From: a bacterium
GTDB lineage: Bacteria > Vulcanimicrobiota > Vulcanimicrobiia > Vulcanimicrobiales > SCRA01
Direction: 5' to 3'
Assembly: GCA_004298675.1 (NCBI GenBank)
Contig: SCRI01000020.1
Coordinates: 1 to 46,967, forward strand
DNA: 46,967 bases
Position numbers and translations under genes: made by a program. Each line of letters starts with the position of its first letter. Position 1 is the first letter of the stretch. The notes under the pieces were generated by a model that saw only the letters and a list, made by a program, of their open reading frames with translations, was not told the DNA's origin and ran no database searches. Positions 1-7,978 of the stretch are shown one piece after another.

Positions 1-1569
1 CAGCCCGCTCCGGATTTCACGCTGACCACACTCGACGGCAAGCGCGTTCAGCTGGCGGATTTTCGCGGCAAGACGCTGGTCCTCAACGTCTGGGCCACCT
101 GGTGCCCACCCTGCCGCCTCGAAACCCCGGACTTGATCGCCTCTTACCGCGCGCTGCGCGACGGGAATGTAGCGTTCCTTGGCGTCGACGACACGGAACA
201 GGCGCCGATCGTGCGCGCGTTCATCGCCGCCAAGGGTGTGCCGTATCCCATCGCGATCGATCGCGACCGGCACTTCTCAGAAGCGTACGATATTCGCTCC
301 TTCCCCACCACCTATGTCATCGATCCACAGGGCATCGTGCGTGCGCGCGACGTCGACTCGCTCGCACCGGCACAGTTGGCTGCGTTCGTCGCCGCCGCCA
401 AGCGCGGCGAGAACGGTGCGATCGTCTCAGCGTTGCAAAATCGCATCGACGCCATGCTGACTCCCGCTGACTTCCCGGCTCCGGACGGCGACGCCACCCC
501 CAGTACGCGCTACCGCTACGCCAAGCGCGTTCAAGCGGCCATTGCAAGAGCCGAGGACCTTGCCAACCAGAGCGACCCCGCAAAAAATGAGAACGTCGAC
601 TTCCTCGCTATGCGCGCGCGAGAGTCGGCGCTACGCGAGCGCGCCATCGACGCGCTCGCCCCGGCACCGGACGGTATCGTCGCCGCCGCGCTGCTGGACG
701 CGTTGCGCGGCGATCAGGCAGCCGGCGCCGAACGCTGGCACGACGCCGTCGCGGATTACCGTGCGGCACTGCGGCTGCGCCCCAGCGACCTGGACGCATT
801 GAACGGTATGCTGCTCGCGGCAGCGGCCGCCAAGGACGAGCGCGCGCAGATCGACGCCGCGGCGCGACTGGCCGGCCTGGCGCCAGGCGCTGCCGATGCC
901 GCCATCGATCTCGGCGCCGCCTACCAGAAGTACCATCGCTTCACCGACGCGATCGCCGCGCTGAAGCACGCGAATGCGCTGGCCATGGCCGCTTACCGTG
1001 GCGCGCCGTCGGACGGCGCGCGCATCCGCGAAGTCGCCGCCACGCATCTCATGCTCGGACGAGGCTACGCCGCGGCGGGCCAACCGGCTCTCGCACGCGC
1101 CGAGTTCGAGCAGCTCTTGAGTTGGGCACGGCGCATCCCCGCAAGCAACTCACGCCACGCCATGTACATCGAAGAAGGCGGCGAAGCGATCGCGGCCCTC
1201 GATCTCGCCACTCGCGCGTACCGTGCCGGTATCTCGATCTCCCTAGCGCCGTGGACGGGTGTCGAATTGCCGGGCAGCGTGCCCGGCGCGATCAAGTACC
1301 GCCTCATGCTGGTCGCGGCGCCAGACTCAACCTTGGCACTGCGCGTAGCCAGCACGCTGCCCGCGGGCTGGATCGCCAGCTTTTGCACGGGGCGCATCTG
1401 CTCGCCGTTCCGCGCCGAGGTGCCGATCCCAGCCGGCGGCATCGCCTCCATCGAGTTCCAAGTGCTGCGCAACGAGGAGCCAAAGCCCGATCGCTCCACC
1501 GTACAGCTGATCGCAACGGGCGGCGGCGCGCAGGCTCACGCCCTAACGGCCGTCGACTTCACTCGCTAA
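1..1569 (+). CDS. TlpA/ResA-like thioredoxin domain fused to TPR region (5' truncated)
   Basis: The reading frame is open from base 1, so the true start lies outside the window; 522 residues are visible. Visible residues 1-120 form a TlpA/ResA/AhpC-type redoxin: a PDFTL-like first strand, then a W-x-x-W-C-P-P-C motif with redox cysteines at visible residues 35 and 38, then a cis-Pro region (SFPTTYVID). An alanine-rich helical part from about 190 to 330 reads as TPR-like repeats. A beta-rich tail contains a second Cys pair (FCTGRICSPF). Family knowledge: such redoxins reduce disulfides or assist cytochrome maturation outside the membrane. An exported location is inferred, because the N-terminus is missing. 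The last 11 bases overlap the convergent minus-strand gene. Confidence 0.85.
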   Translation, partial: QPAPDFTLTTLDGKRVQLADFRGKTLVLNVWATWCPPCRLETPDLIASYRALRDGNVAFLGVDDTEQAPIVRAFIAAKGVPYPIAIDRDRHFSEAYDIRSFPTTYVIDPQGIVRARDVDSLAPAQLAAFVAAAKRGENGAIVSALQNRIDAMLTPADFPAPDGDATPSTRYRYAKRVQAAIARAEDLANQSDPAKNENVDFLAMRARESALRERAIDALAPAPDGIVAAALLDALRGDQAAGAERWHDAVADYRAALRLRPSDLDALNGMLLAAAAAKDERAQIDAAARLAGLAPGAADAAIDLGAAYQKYHRFTDAIAALKHANALAMAAYRGAPSDGARIREVAATHLMLGRGYAAAGQPALARAEFEQLLSWARRIPASNSRHAMYIEEGGEAIAALDLATRAYRAGISISLAPWTGVELPGSVPGAIKYRLMLVAAPDSTLALRVASTLPAGWIASFCTGRICSPFRAEVPIPAGGIASIEFQVLRNEEPKPDRSTVQLIATGGGAQAHALTAVDFTR

Positions 1570-2230
1570 GCGCCGCCGCGCTCGCGGCTGAGAGAGCGTG
1601 GCTGGTCTTGAACGTCGCCGTGGGAAGCGACTTGGGGAACCGATAGCCGGAGAATACGATCGACTCGCTGGCCTGGTGACCGGAGACGGTCGACGTCACC
1701 GAAACGCGCGTGGCCACCCAATAGGAACCGGACTTCGCGAAGAGCATCGTGCCGCTGCCCGCGGCCTTCGCCGCGTGCGTGGCAAAGGTGATTTTCGAGG
1801 GCAGATAGCTAACGCCGTCTATCACCACGCTGCGCACGACGAACGCCTGCGCCGGTCCAGCCGGGCGGGTCTGAAAGAGGTAGGCCAAACGCTCGCCACG
1901 GCGCACGACCCCCGCGAACATAAACGTGTAGCCGGCGGGCATTGGCGCGACCGCGGACACGGCATAGCGATCGCGCGCGGCGCGCCGGATGCGCACGACC
2001 GGCGGCTTCACCGCGTGCCCGCCGTCGGCGATCAGCTCGTCACGCTGGAAGCCGCGGCCGCGATAGATGCGATGCGTCTGCGCTATGTCGTTCCAGCCCA
2101 CCTGGTCGACCGTGAATTCGAAGACTTGATAAGGCGGCGGCAACAGCATCTCCAGCGCGTACTGATAGCGCTCGATCACTGCCGCCGGCGGCAGCGGATG
2201 GGGCGCGGGCGGCGCCGCGTTCACGCTCAC
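1559..2230 (-). CDS. Hypothetical protein translationally coupled to alaS
   Basis: This 223-residue protein is unrecognised. Its GTG start overlaps the alaS TGA by 3 bp (GTGA), so it is probably translated by ribosomes finishing alaS. The N-terminus is proline-rich with no signal peptide or membrane segment. The rest is predicted beta-rich, with alternating hydrophobic strands and a repeated pattern of a hydrophobic strand ending in YLP or FP. The strand-rich central part faintly resembles LolA-type lipoprotein-binding folds, but I would not assign that. Its 3' end overlaps the convergent thioredoxin/TPR gene by 11 bp, which leaves no room for a separate terminator. Confidence 0.7.
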   Translation of the reverse strand: MSVNAAPPAPHPLPPAAVIERYQYALEMLLPPPYQVFEFTVDQVGWNDIAQTHRIYRGRGFQRDELIADGGHAVKPPVVRIRRAARDRYAVSAVAPMPAGYTFMFAGVVRRGERLAYLFQTRPAGPAQAFVVRSVVIDGVSYLPSKITFATHAAKAAGSGTMLFAKSGSYWVATRVSVTSTVSGHQASESIVFSGYRFPKSLPTATFKTSHALSAASAAALSE

Positions 2231-4848
2231 CGGCGCGCCAGCAGCGCCTCGCGCACGGCCGCCAGCGCCTGCGGGACGCCCGCGGGATTCTTTCCACCGC
2301 CCTGCGCCAAATTCGGGCGGCCGCCGCCGCGCCCGTCGACGTGGGGCGCCATGGCCCCCAGCAATTCGCCCGCTTTGATACCGCGCGCCACCAGATCGTC
2401 GCTCACGCCCACCAGCAGCGAAACCTCGTCGTCGCTCACGCCCGCCAGTGCCACCACGCCGCTCTGCAGCCCGCCGCGCACGGCGTTCATCATCGCCGTC
2501 ACCGCCCTGCGATCGAAACCTGGGAGCGCGGCGGCCACGAGCTTGGAGTCGCCGATGGTCTCGGCGTGCTCCAAAAGCTCGGCGGCATCGGAGGCCGCCA
2601 GCTTGGCGCGCATGTCGCCCAACGCACGCTGCAGCGTGCGCACTTCCTCCTGCAGACGTGCAATGCGGTCGGCAATCTCGTCCGGGCGCGCAGCTAACGT
2701 GGTGCCAAGGGCACCGATCAGCCGCTGCTGCTGCTCGACGTAATGCTCGGCGGCTTTCGAGACGCAGGACTCGATGCGGCGCGCGCCGCTGCCCACCGAA
2801 CTCTCCGAGAGGATGACGAAGAGTCCCAGCTCACCCGTGGTATGCGCATGCGTGCCGCCGCAGAACTCCACGGAAGGGCCGGCGTGCACCACGCGCACGA
2901 CCTCGCCGTACTTCTCGCCGTGCATCATGATCGCGCCGCTCTTGCGTGCCTCTGCGATGGGCAGCTCGTCGGTCACCAAATGATGATCGGCGCGGATCAT
3001 CTCGTTGACGCGCTCGCTCACGCGCGTGCGCTGCTCCTCCGTGAGCGAACCGGCCGGCCAGCGGAAATCGAAACGCATCCGGTCGACGCCAACCCACGAG
3101 CCGGCCTGCACCACCTCGTCCCCCAAGACGTCTTTCAGCGCTCGCTGCAGCAGATGCGCCGAGGTATGGTGACGGCGGATCTCACGCCGCCAGGCCGGGT
3201 CGACGGCGGTGTGCACGCGATCGCCGCGGTGGATGGTGCCGCGCTCCACGCTGCCCGTGTGCGCGATGGCGTCGCCGACGAACTGCGCATCGTCCACGGC
3301 GAACCACGAGCCGTCGCGCCCGATCATGCCGTGGTCCCCGATCTGCCCACCTTTCTCCGCGTAGAACGAGGTGCGATCGAGGATCAACTGCCCGCGCTCA
3401 CCCGCGGCCAACTGCTCGACGGGGCTGCCGTCCTTCAAGATGCCGAGCACCGTACCGTCGGCCTCGAGGCCGCCGTACCCCACGAACTCCGAGGCGTACG
3501 CCGCCAGATCGCCCTCACCGACTTGAACCACGGCGCGCTTGGCGCTGGCATCGGCTCGTGCGCGTTCGCGCTGTTGTTCCATCAGCCGCTCGAAGCCGAC
3601 GCTGTCGATGGTGAGCCCCTCCTCGCCGGCGACTTCGCGTGTCAACTCCCACGGAAAACCGTAGGTGTCGTGCAGCAGAAAGACGGTTTCGCCGTCGAGC
3701 GAGCGCTGCCCGGAGGCGCGCGCCGAGGCGATATGCTCTGCGAGTATCTCGCTGCCGCGCGCAAGCGTGCGGTTGAACTGCTGCTCCTCCTCTGCGAGCG
3801 CCGCCATCACGCGCGACTGCGCCTCGCGCAGCTCCGGATAGCCGTCGCCAAGCGACGCCACCACCGCCGGCACCAGCTCCGTCAAGAAACCCTGCGGCAG
3901 ATCGAGCAAGCGCCCCATGCGAATGGCGCGACGCGTCAGGAAGCGCAGCACGTAGCCGCGGTCGGTATTAGACGGATAGACGCCATCGGCGATCAGGAAC
4001 GTGATCGCGCGGATATGATCGGCGATGATGCGCCGGCGCACCAACTGTTCGTGCAGCGAGAGCGACGTAGCGCCCGCATTGGGTTGCGCGTGCACGATGT
4101 CTTCGAAGAGGTCGGTCTCATACATCGAGCGCTTACCGTTGACCACGGTGAGCACGCGCTCGAGGCCCGCTCCCGTATCGATGGCTTTCTTGGGCAGATC
4201 GTGCAGCTTACCGTCCGGGGTGCGGTTGTACTGCTGGAAGACCAGATTCCAGATCTCCAGATACCGGTCGCCCTTGTTCGGCCCGGTGTCGTCGGGGCCG
4301 CTCGCCGCGTTCGGGCCCAGATCGTAGAAGATCTCGGAGCAGGGGCCGCACGGGCCCGTGGGACCCATCGTCCAGAAGTTGTCCTCGTCCCAACGGCTGA
4401 TGCGATTCGGCGCGAGGCCGATCTCGCGCTCCCAGATCTCCTGCGCCTCGTCATCCGACGTGTGAACGGTGACGTAGAGCCTTTCCTTGTCGACGCCCAG
4501 ACGCCCCGTCACGAACTCCCACGCCCACGCGATGGCCTCGCGCTTGTAGTAGTCGCCGAAACTGAAGTTGCCCAACATCTCCAGGAACGTGCCGTGGCGC
4601 CCGGTGCGTCCGACGTTCTCGATGTCGCTCTTGGCCCCGGCCACGCGTAGGCAGCGCTGGACCGTCACCACGCGCGGCGCCGGCGGCGGCGCCTCGCCCA
4701 GAAAGACGGGGACGAACGGCTCCATGCCGGCGATGGTGAAGAGCGTGCTGCTCATCGCCTCCGGCACGAGTGAGGCTCCGGGAAGATGCTTGTGGCCCTT
4801 GGATTCGAAGAACTCGATCCAGGCGCGGCGCAATGTCTGACTATTCAT
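2227..4848 (-). CDS. alaS: Alanine--tRNA ligase
   Basis: Class II alanyl-tRNA synthetase, 873 aa, the normal bacterial length. It charges tRNA-Ala and edits Ser/Gly mischarged tRNA. The start is set at the ATG opening MNSQTLRRAWIEFFESKGHK, the standard AlaRS N-terminus; the frame is open far upstream, but that part is not AlaRS-like and overlaps the phosphoribosyltransferase. Visible features: class II motifs in the first 240 residues (FLEMLGNFSFGDYYK, GPTGPCGPCSE), the editing-domain zinc ligands (HHTSAHLLQ and CGGTHAHTTGELG), and a C-terminal DHHA1 domain with the glycine-rich GGRGGGRPNLAQGGG block. It follows the phosphoribosyltransferase by 62 bp and is coupled to the next gene. Confidence 0.98.
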   Translation of the reverse strand: MNSQTLRRAWIEFFESKGHKHLPGASLVPEAMSSTLFTIAGMEPFVPVFLGEAPPPAPRVVTVQRCLRVAGAKSDIENVGRTGRHGTFLEMLGNFSFGDYYKREAIAWAWEFVTGRLGVDKERLYVTVHTSDDEAQEIWEREIGLAPNRISRWDEDNFWTMGPTGPCGPCSEIFYDLGPNAASGPDDTGPNKGDRYLEIWNLVFQQYNRTPDGKLHDLPKKAIDTGAGLERVLTVVNGKRSMYETDLFEDIVHAQPNAGATSLSLHEQLVRRRIIADHIRAITFLIADGVYPSNTDRGYVLRFLTRRAIRMGRLLDLPQGFLTELVPAVVASLGDGYPELREAQSRVMAALAEEEQQFNRTLARGSEILAEHIASARASGQRSLDGETVFLLHDTYGFPWELTREVAGEEGLTIDSVGFERLMEQQRERARADASAKRAVVQVGEGDLAAYASEFVGYGGLEADGTVLGILKDGSPVEQLAAGERGQLILDRTSFYAEKGGQIGDHGMIGRDGSWFAVDDAQFVGDAIAHTGSVERGTIHRGDRVHTAVDPAWRREIRRHHTSAHLLQRALKDVLGDEVVQAGSWVGVDRMRFDFRWPAGSLTEEQRTRVSERVNEMIRADHHLVTDELPIAEARKSGAIMMHGEKYGEVVRVVHAGPSVEFCGGTHAHTTGELGLFVILSESSVGSGARRIESCVSKAAEHYVEQQQRLIGALGTTLAARPDEIADRIARLQEEVRTLQRALGDMRAKLAASDAAELLEHAETIGDSKLVAAALPGFDRRAVTAMMNAVRGGLQSGVVALAGVSDDEVSLLVGVSDDLVARGIKAGELLGAMAPHVDGRGGGRPNLAQGGGKNPAGVPQALAAVREALLARR

Positions 4849-4910
4849 AGCTGGGGCGCACCCTTTCGCGCCGCCGCCATGCGCGGCCCTCCCGCGGGAC
4901 CGCGCCCCCG

Positions 4911-5591
4911 CTACATGCCGGTGGGACGCGTGCGCGGGGCCTCCGCTCCACGTGCCCGCGCGAGCAGATCGCAGACTTCCACGTCGCCGATTTCGGTGAA
5001 GTCCTCGTACCACTGTCCCACGGCACGGAAATCCAGCGGCTCCGAGAGGATGATGCAGTCGTCGGCCTCCGCACGCAGCGGTGCGTAGGCGTCCGGCGCC
5101 GCCACCGGAACCGCCACCACGATACGGCGTGCGCCGCGGCGGCGCTGCGCACGCACCGCCGCGAGCATCGAGGCTCCGGTGGCCAGCCCATCGTCCACCA
5201 GAATCACCGTCAGGCCGCTCACGCCGGGGACGGGGCGCCCGCCCCGATAGAGGCGCTCGCGCCGTTCCAACTCCTCGCGCTCGACGCCGGCCACGTCGTC
5301 GATGACGCGCCGTGAGATCCTCAGCTCGCGCACCACGTCGTCGTTGAGCAGCAGCACGCCACCAGCGGCGATCGCACCCATCGCCAGCTCGCGGTGCCCT
5401 GGCACGCCCAACTTGCGCACCACGCAGATGTCCAGGGGAACCCGCAACGCTTCCGCGATCTCGAAGGCCACCGGGACTCCGCCGCGGGGCAATGCCAGGA
5501 CCAGCACCCCGGGCTGGTCCGCGTAGTTCGAGAGCGGACCGGCGAGCAATTGCCCCGCTTGCCTGCGATCGTGGAAGCGCATCACGCGCAC
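4911..5591 (-). CDS. Phosphoribosyltransferase-family protein
   Basis: A 226-residue type I phosphoribosyltransferase fold. The PRPP-binding loop is clear (VILVDDGLATGASM, near residue 130). The N-terminal part has LALPRGGVPVAFEIAEAL and a VVRKLGVPGHRELAMG block, typical of the stand-alone PRTase proteins often found beside stress genes; their substrate is unknown. The GTG start at 5591 lies 2 bp after the sigma-factor stop and has a GAGGAG ribosome site 5 bp upstream, inside the end of the sigma gene; an ATG at 5582 is the alternative. It is probably co-transcribed with the sigma module. A base-salvage role would be inference. Confidence 0.85.
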   Translation of the reverse strand: MRVMRFHDRRQAGQLLAGPLSNYADQPGVLVLALPRGGVPVAFEIAEALRVPLDICVVRKLGVPGHRELAMGAIAAGGVLLLNDDVVRELRISRRVIDDVAGVEREELERRERLYRGGRPVPGVSGLTVILVDDGLATGASMLAAVRAQRRRGARRIVVAVPVAAPDAYAPLRAEADDCIILSEPLDFRAVGQWYEDFTEIGDVEVCDLLARARGAEAPRTRPTGM

Positions 5592-5593
5592 CT

Positions 5594-6415
5594 CTACTCC
5601 TCGCCGAGGATGCCCTTGAGTTTCTCGAGCGCCTTCTGCTGCAAACGTGAGATGTGCATCTGCGAGACATTCAACCGCCGCGCGATCTCGGTTTGGCTGA
5701 CGTTTTGGTAGAAGCGTAAGTACAGGATCAAGCGCTCGCGGCGGCTGAGCGCTTCGAAGGCGCGCTCCAAGTTGGCGCGGTCCTCAGTCTGCGCCAGGCC
5801 GATATCCTCGGCGCCCAGGTAGTCCAGCAGCGTCGCGGACTTCTTCTCGTTCTCGCCGCCCAGCTCGGTGTCGAGCGAGAGCACGTTGTAGGCCTGCCCC
5901 AGCTCCTGCGCCTCGAGGATCTGTTCGTCGGATACTTCCAAGTGTTCCGCCAAGTCTGAGACCGTCGGACTGCGGTTGAGTTTGCTGGTGAGCATCTCCA
6001 CGGCGCGGTTGACGGCGAGGTTGAGCTCCTGTAGCCGGCGCGGCACTTTGACCGCCCAGCCCTTGTCGCGAAAGTAGCGCTTGATCTCACCAACGATGGT
6101 CGGCGTCGCGTAGGTGGTGAATTCGACCTTGCGCTCGAGATCGAAGCGATCGATCGCCTTGATCAGGCCGACCGTGCCTACCTGGATGAGGTCGTCGAGC
6201 GTCTCACCGCGGTTAGCGAACTTCACGGCCAGGTAGCGCACCAGGTTGAGGTGCATCACCACCAACTCCGAGCGCAGGCGCTCGTACTCGTCGTGCTGCG
6301 CCCCCCTGCCGGATCGCGTTCCCAGCAGCTTGCGCAACTCCGAGAAGCGCGCGAAAGCGGCGCGCGCCCGCTCGCGGTCCCAGCGTTGCTCCTCCGACGC
6401 AGCAGTCCGGCTCAC
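5594..6415 (-). CDS. sigB: SigB/SigF-type RNA polymerase sigma factor
   Basis: Group 3 sigma-70 factor, about 273 aa from the GTG at 6415. That start has an AGGGG site 7 bp upstream and follows the anti-sigma stop by 10 bp; longer in-frame starts overlap rsbW. Region 2 is clear (LVRYLAVKFANRGETLDDLIQ, VGLIKAIDRFD, FTTYATPTIVGEIKRYFRDK), then region 3 (VPRRLQELNLAVNRA) and region 4 with its helix-turn-helix (LSRRERLILYLRF, SQTEIARRLNVSQMHISRLQ). This family directs stress or developmental transcription and is held inactive by an RsbW/SpoIIAB kinase, whose gene lies immediately upstream. The inducing stress cannot be read from sequence. Confidence 0.95.
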   Translation of the reverse strand: MSRTAASEEQRWDRERARAAFARFSELRKLLGTRSGRGAQHDEYERLRSELVVMHLNLVRYLAVKFANRGETLDDLIQVGTVGLIKAIDRFDLERKVEFTTYATPTIVGEIKRYFRDKGWAVKVPRRLQELNLAVNRAVEMLTSKLNRSPTVSDLAEHLEVSDEQILEAQELGQAYNVLSLDTELGGENEKKSATLLDYLGAEDIGLAQTEDRANLERAFEALSRRERLILYLRFYQNVSQTEIARRLNVSQMHISRLQQKALEKLKGILGEE

Positions 6416-6425
6416 GCCCGTGCCC

Positions 6426-6845
6426 CTATGTTGAGCCTGCAACGCGCTTGACCATGCGCAGAAAGAGACCCGCACCTTCGTCGCGGCGATACTCCACGTC
6501 ATCCATCAACGAGCGAATGAGAAAGATGCCGAGCCGTCCTCCGCCCAATTCCGCGGACTCCTCGCCGCCGGAACGGCCGCCGCCGTTGTCGCGCACCACG
6601 ATCCGCAGCTCCTCTGGAGCCATCTCGCTGGTGAGCACGATTTCGTTGGCATGAGGTGAGTGCTGGATACAGTTGGTGCAAGCCTCGGCAACGGCGAGCT
6701 TCACGTCCTCGATCTCTTCGACCGTGAAGTGCAGGCGATTGGCGATACCCGCAACGGCCAGGCGCGCCACGCTCACGAACTCCGGTTTACACGGAATCCG
6801 CAACTCGACGACGTTGACGCTCTCGCTCTCCTGCTGGACGGTCAT
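6426..6845 (-). CDS. rsbW: Anti-sigma factor serine kinase, RsbW/SpoIIAB family
   Basis: A 139-residue GHKL ATPase. The ATG at 6845 follows the rsbV stop by 2 bp. The ATP-binding N box is EACTNCIQH (E54, N58, H62), the G1 box is VRDNGGG (D86), and a G2 glycine cluster, GGGRLGIFLIRSLMDDVEY, starts near residue 101. Known role: it binds and inhibits the cognate sigma factor, and phosphorylates the RsbV-type antagonist on serine. The order rsbV-rsbW-sigB matches the Bacillus sigB and spoIIA operons. No RsbU-like PP2C phosphatase is visible nearby, so the upstream signal input must be encoded elsewhere. Confidence 0.95.
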   Translation of the reverse strand: MTVQQESESVNVVELRIPCKPEFVSVARLAVAGIANRLHFTVEEIEDVKLAVAEACTNCIQHSPHANEIVLTSEMAPEELRIVVRDNGGGRSGGEESAELGGGRLGIFLIRSLMDDVEYRRDEGAGLFLRMVKRVAGST

Positions 6846-6847
6846 CG

Positions 6848-7192
6848 CTAGGCCAAGGCCTTGATTGCCGACTGCTCCGTCTCGAAGATGCCGAAGATCT
6901 TGACCAGTCCCGTGATGTCGAAGATCTTTTTGATCTGCGGATTGGCGCAAACGAGGCTCACGCTGCCCGCGTGCTCGCGAACGCGCTTGAGCGCGCCGAT
7001 CAGCACGCCCAGACCGGTGGAGTCGATGTAGCGGACGCCTTCGAGGTTGATGAGGAGATGATAATGACCCTCATCGATGAGTTGCGTAATCGCATCCTTC
7101 ACCGCGGGCGAGGTGTACACGTCGATTTCACCGACGAGATCAATGACACGCGTCTCGCCGTCCGCTGGTCGAACGTTGACTTTGATATCCAA
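6848..7192 (-). CDS. rsbV: Anti-sigma factor antagonist, RsbV/SpoIIAA STAS protein
   Basis: A 114-residue single STAS domain, the usual length. The phosphorylatable serine sits in YIDSTGLGVLIG (Ser58), the hallmark of functional antagonists. The unphosphorylated form binds the RsbW kinase and frees the sigma factor; phosphorylation at Ser58 switches it off. It is followed by rsbW after 2 bp and preceded by the YtxH-like gene with 2 bp between, so one transcript probably carries DUF948-ytxH-rsbV-rsbW-sigB. Confidence 0.96.
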   Translation of the reverse strand: MDIKVNVRPADGETRVIDLVGEIDVYTSPAVKDAITQLIDEGHYHLLINLEGVRYIDSTGLGVLIGALKRVREHAGSVSLVCANPQIKKIFDITGLVKIFGIFETEQSAIKALA

Positions 7193-7194
7193 AC

Positions 7195-7494
7195 TTACTC
7201 CTTCCGTGCCGTATTGCCGGCCTCGTCGGACGTGGCCTCGTCGACGATCGAGCGCCCGCGTGCATAGAGCTCGTCGACGCCGGCCTTGACGTCGCCGGCG
7301 AAGACCGCCGCGCGCTCCGCGAGATCGACGGCCGCGTCGCGCGCGCGCCCGGAAGCCTCGCGTGCCTTACCGCGCAACGTCTCGCGCAGATCGTCGCCGC
7401 CTTCGGGCGCCAGCACGATCGCGAGCGTCGCGCCGATCAGCGCGCCCAACAGCAAGCCGCTGAAAAACGCGCCCCCTCTAGTCCCTCCGCTCAT
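7195..7494 (-). CDS. YtxH-domain membrane-anchored protein
   Basis: A 99-residue protein with one N-terminal membrane segment (GGAFFSGLLLGALIGATLAIVLAP, about residues 7-30), followed by the charged GDDLRETLRG block and a long alanine-rich amphipathic helix. This is the YtxH layout, known from general-stress genes of Bacillus; the molecular function is unknown. The ATG at 7494 is preferred because a GGGGAG site lies about 7 bp upstream; an in-frame start at 7530 is possible. It overlaps the end of the DUF948 gene by 17 bp and precedes rsbV by 2 bp. That supports membership of the stress operon. Confidence 0.85.
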   Translation of the reverse strand: MSGGTRGGAFFSGLLLGALIGATLAIVLAPEGGDDLRETLRGKAREASGRARDAAVDLAERAAVFAGDVKAGVDELYARGRSIVDEATSDEAGNTARKE

Positions 7495-7906
7495 CGCTAC
7501 GCTCCCCTCGCTGAGCTTCGCCGCGGCCATTGGTGCCGGTCACGATCCGGCGCAGTCCCTCGGTCAAGTTGGAGACGAGGTGCGCCGCGCTTACCAGCGT
7601 GGGTGTCACCGCGCCCTGCGCCGCCGTCGTAGTCTTGGCGAGACTCGAGGCGATCTTCTCCAGCGCCTCTACCACGCCGCCGGCCTTGGCCAGCGTGGCA
7701 TCAACCGTCTCCATCACCCCGCCCACGTGCGTCAGCGTCTCCCCGATCGGTCCGGAGAAGCGGTCGAGTTGCGCCATGCTTTGATCGAGCGCCGTGTCGA
7801 CGCGGTCGAGCGTGCGTCCAACGCGCATGAAGAGCAGCAGGGTCGCGATGCCGATGATGAGGACGCCGAGGCCGATGCCGCCGTCGAGCAGATATGCCGG
7901 GTCCAT
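7478..7906 (-). CDS. DUF948-like membrane protein
   Basis: A 142-residue protein with one N-terminal transmembrane helix (about residues 8-28, GIGLGVLIIGIATLLLFMRV). A long amphipathic or coiled helix of MCP-like heptads follows (DRVDTALDQSMAQLDRF, then repeated blocks), with a charged RE/RD-rich tail. DUF948 and YtxH genes are commonly adjacent, as here. The ATG has a good AGGAG site 5 bp upstream, and 72 bp of non-coding DNA separate it from the desulfurase stop, so a promoter for the stress operon may lie in 7907-7978; I see no clear consensus there. Function unknown. Confidence 0.82.
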   Translation of the reverse strand: MDPAYLLDGGIGLGVLIIGIATLLLFMRVGRTLDRVDTALDQSMAQLDRFSGPIGETLTHVGGVMETVDATLAKAGGVVEALEKIASSLAKTTTAAQGAVTPTLVSAAHLVSNLTEGLRRIVTGTNGRGEAQRGERSDERRD

Positions 7907-7978
7907 GATGCTCCTTCGATTGCGGAGTGTGGTGGAGTGAGTGGGACTGCTACGGTTACGCCCCGCTGCGGTGGCCCC

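Noticed and set aside
2743-4650. 635-codon open frame antisense to alaS
   Set aside because: It is a codon-bias shadow of a GC-rich gene: no family resemblance, biased composition, and alaS on the other strand is certain.
4849-5670. Apparent N-terminal extension of alaS by 274 codons
   Set aside because: The extra part is Arg/Gly-rich frame shadow covering the phosphoribosyltransferase gene; the AlaRS N-terminus begins at 4848.
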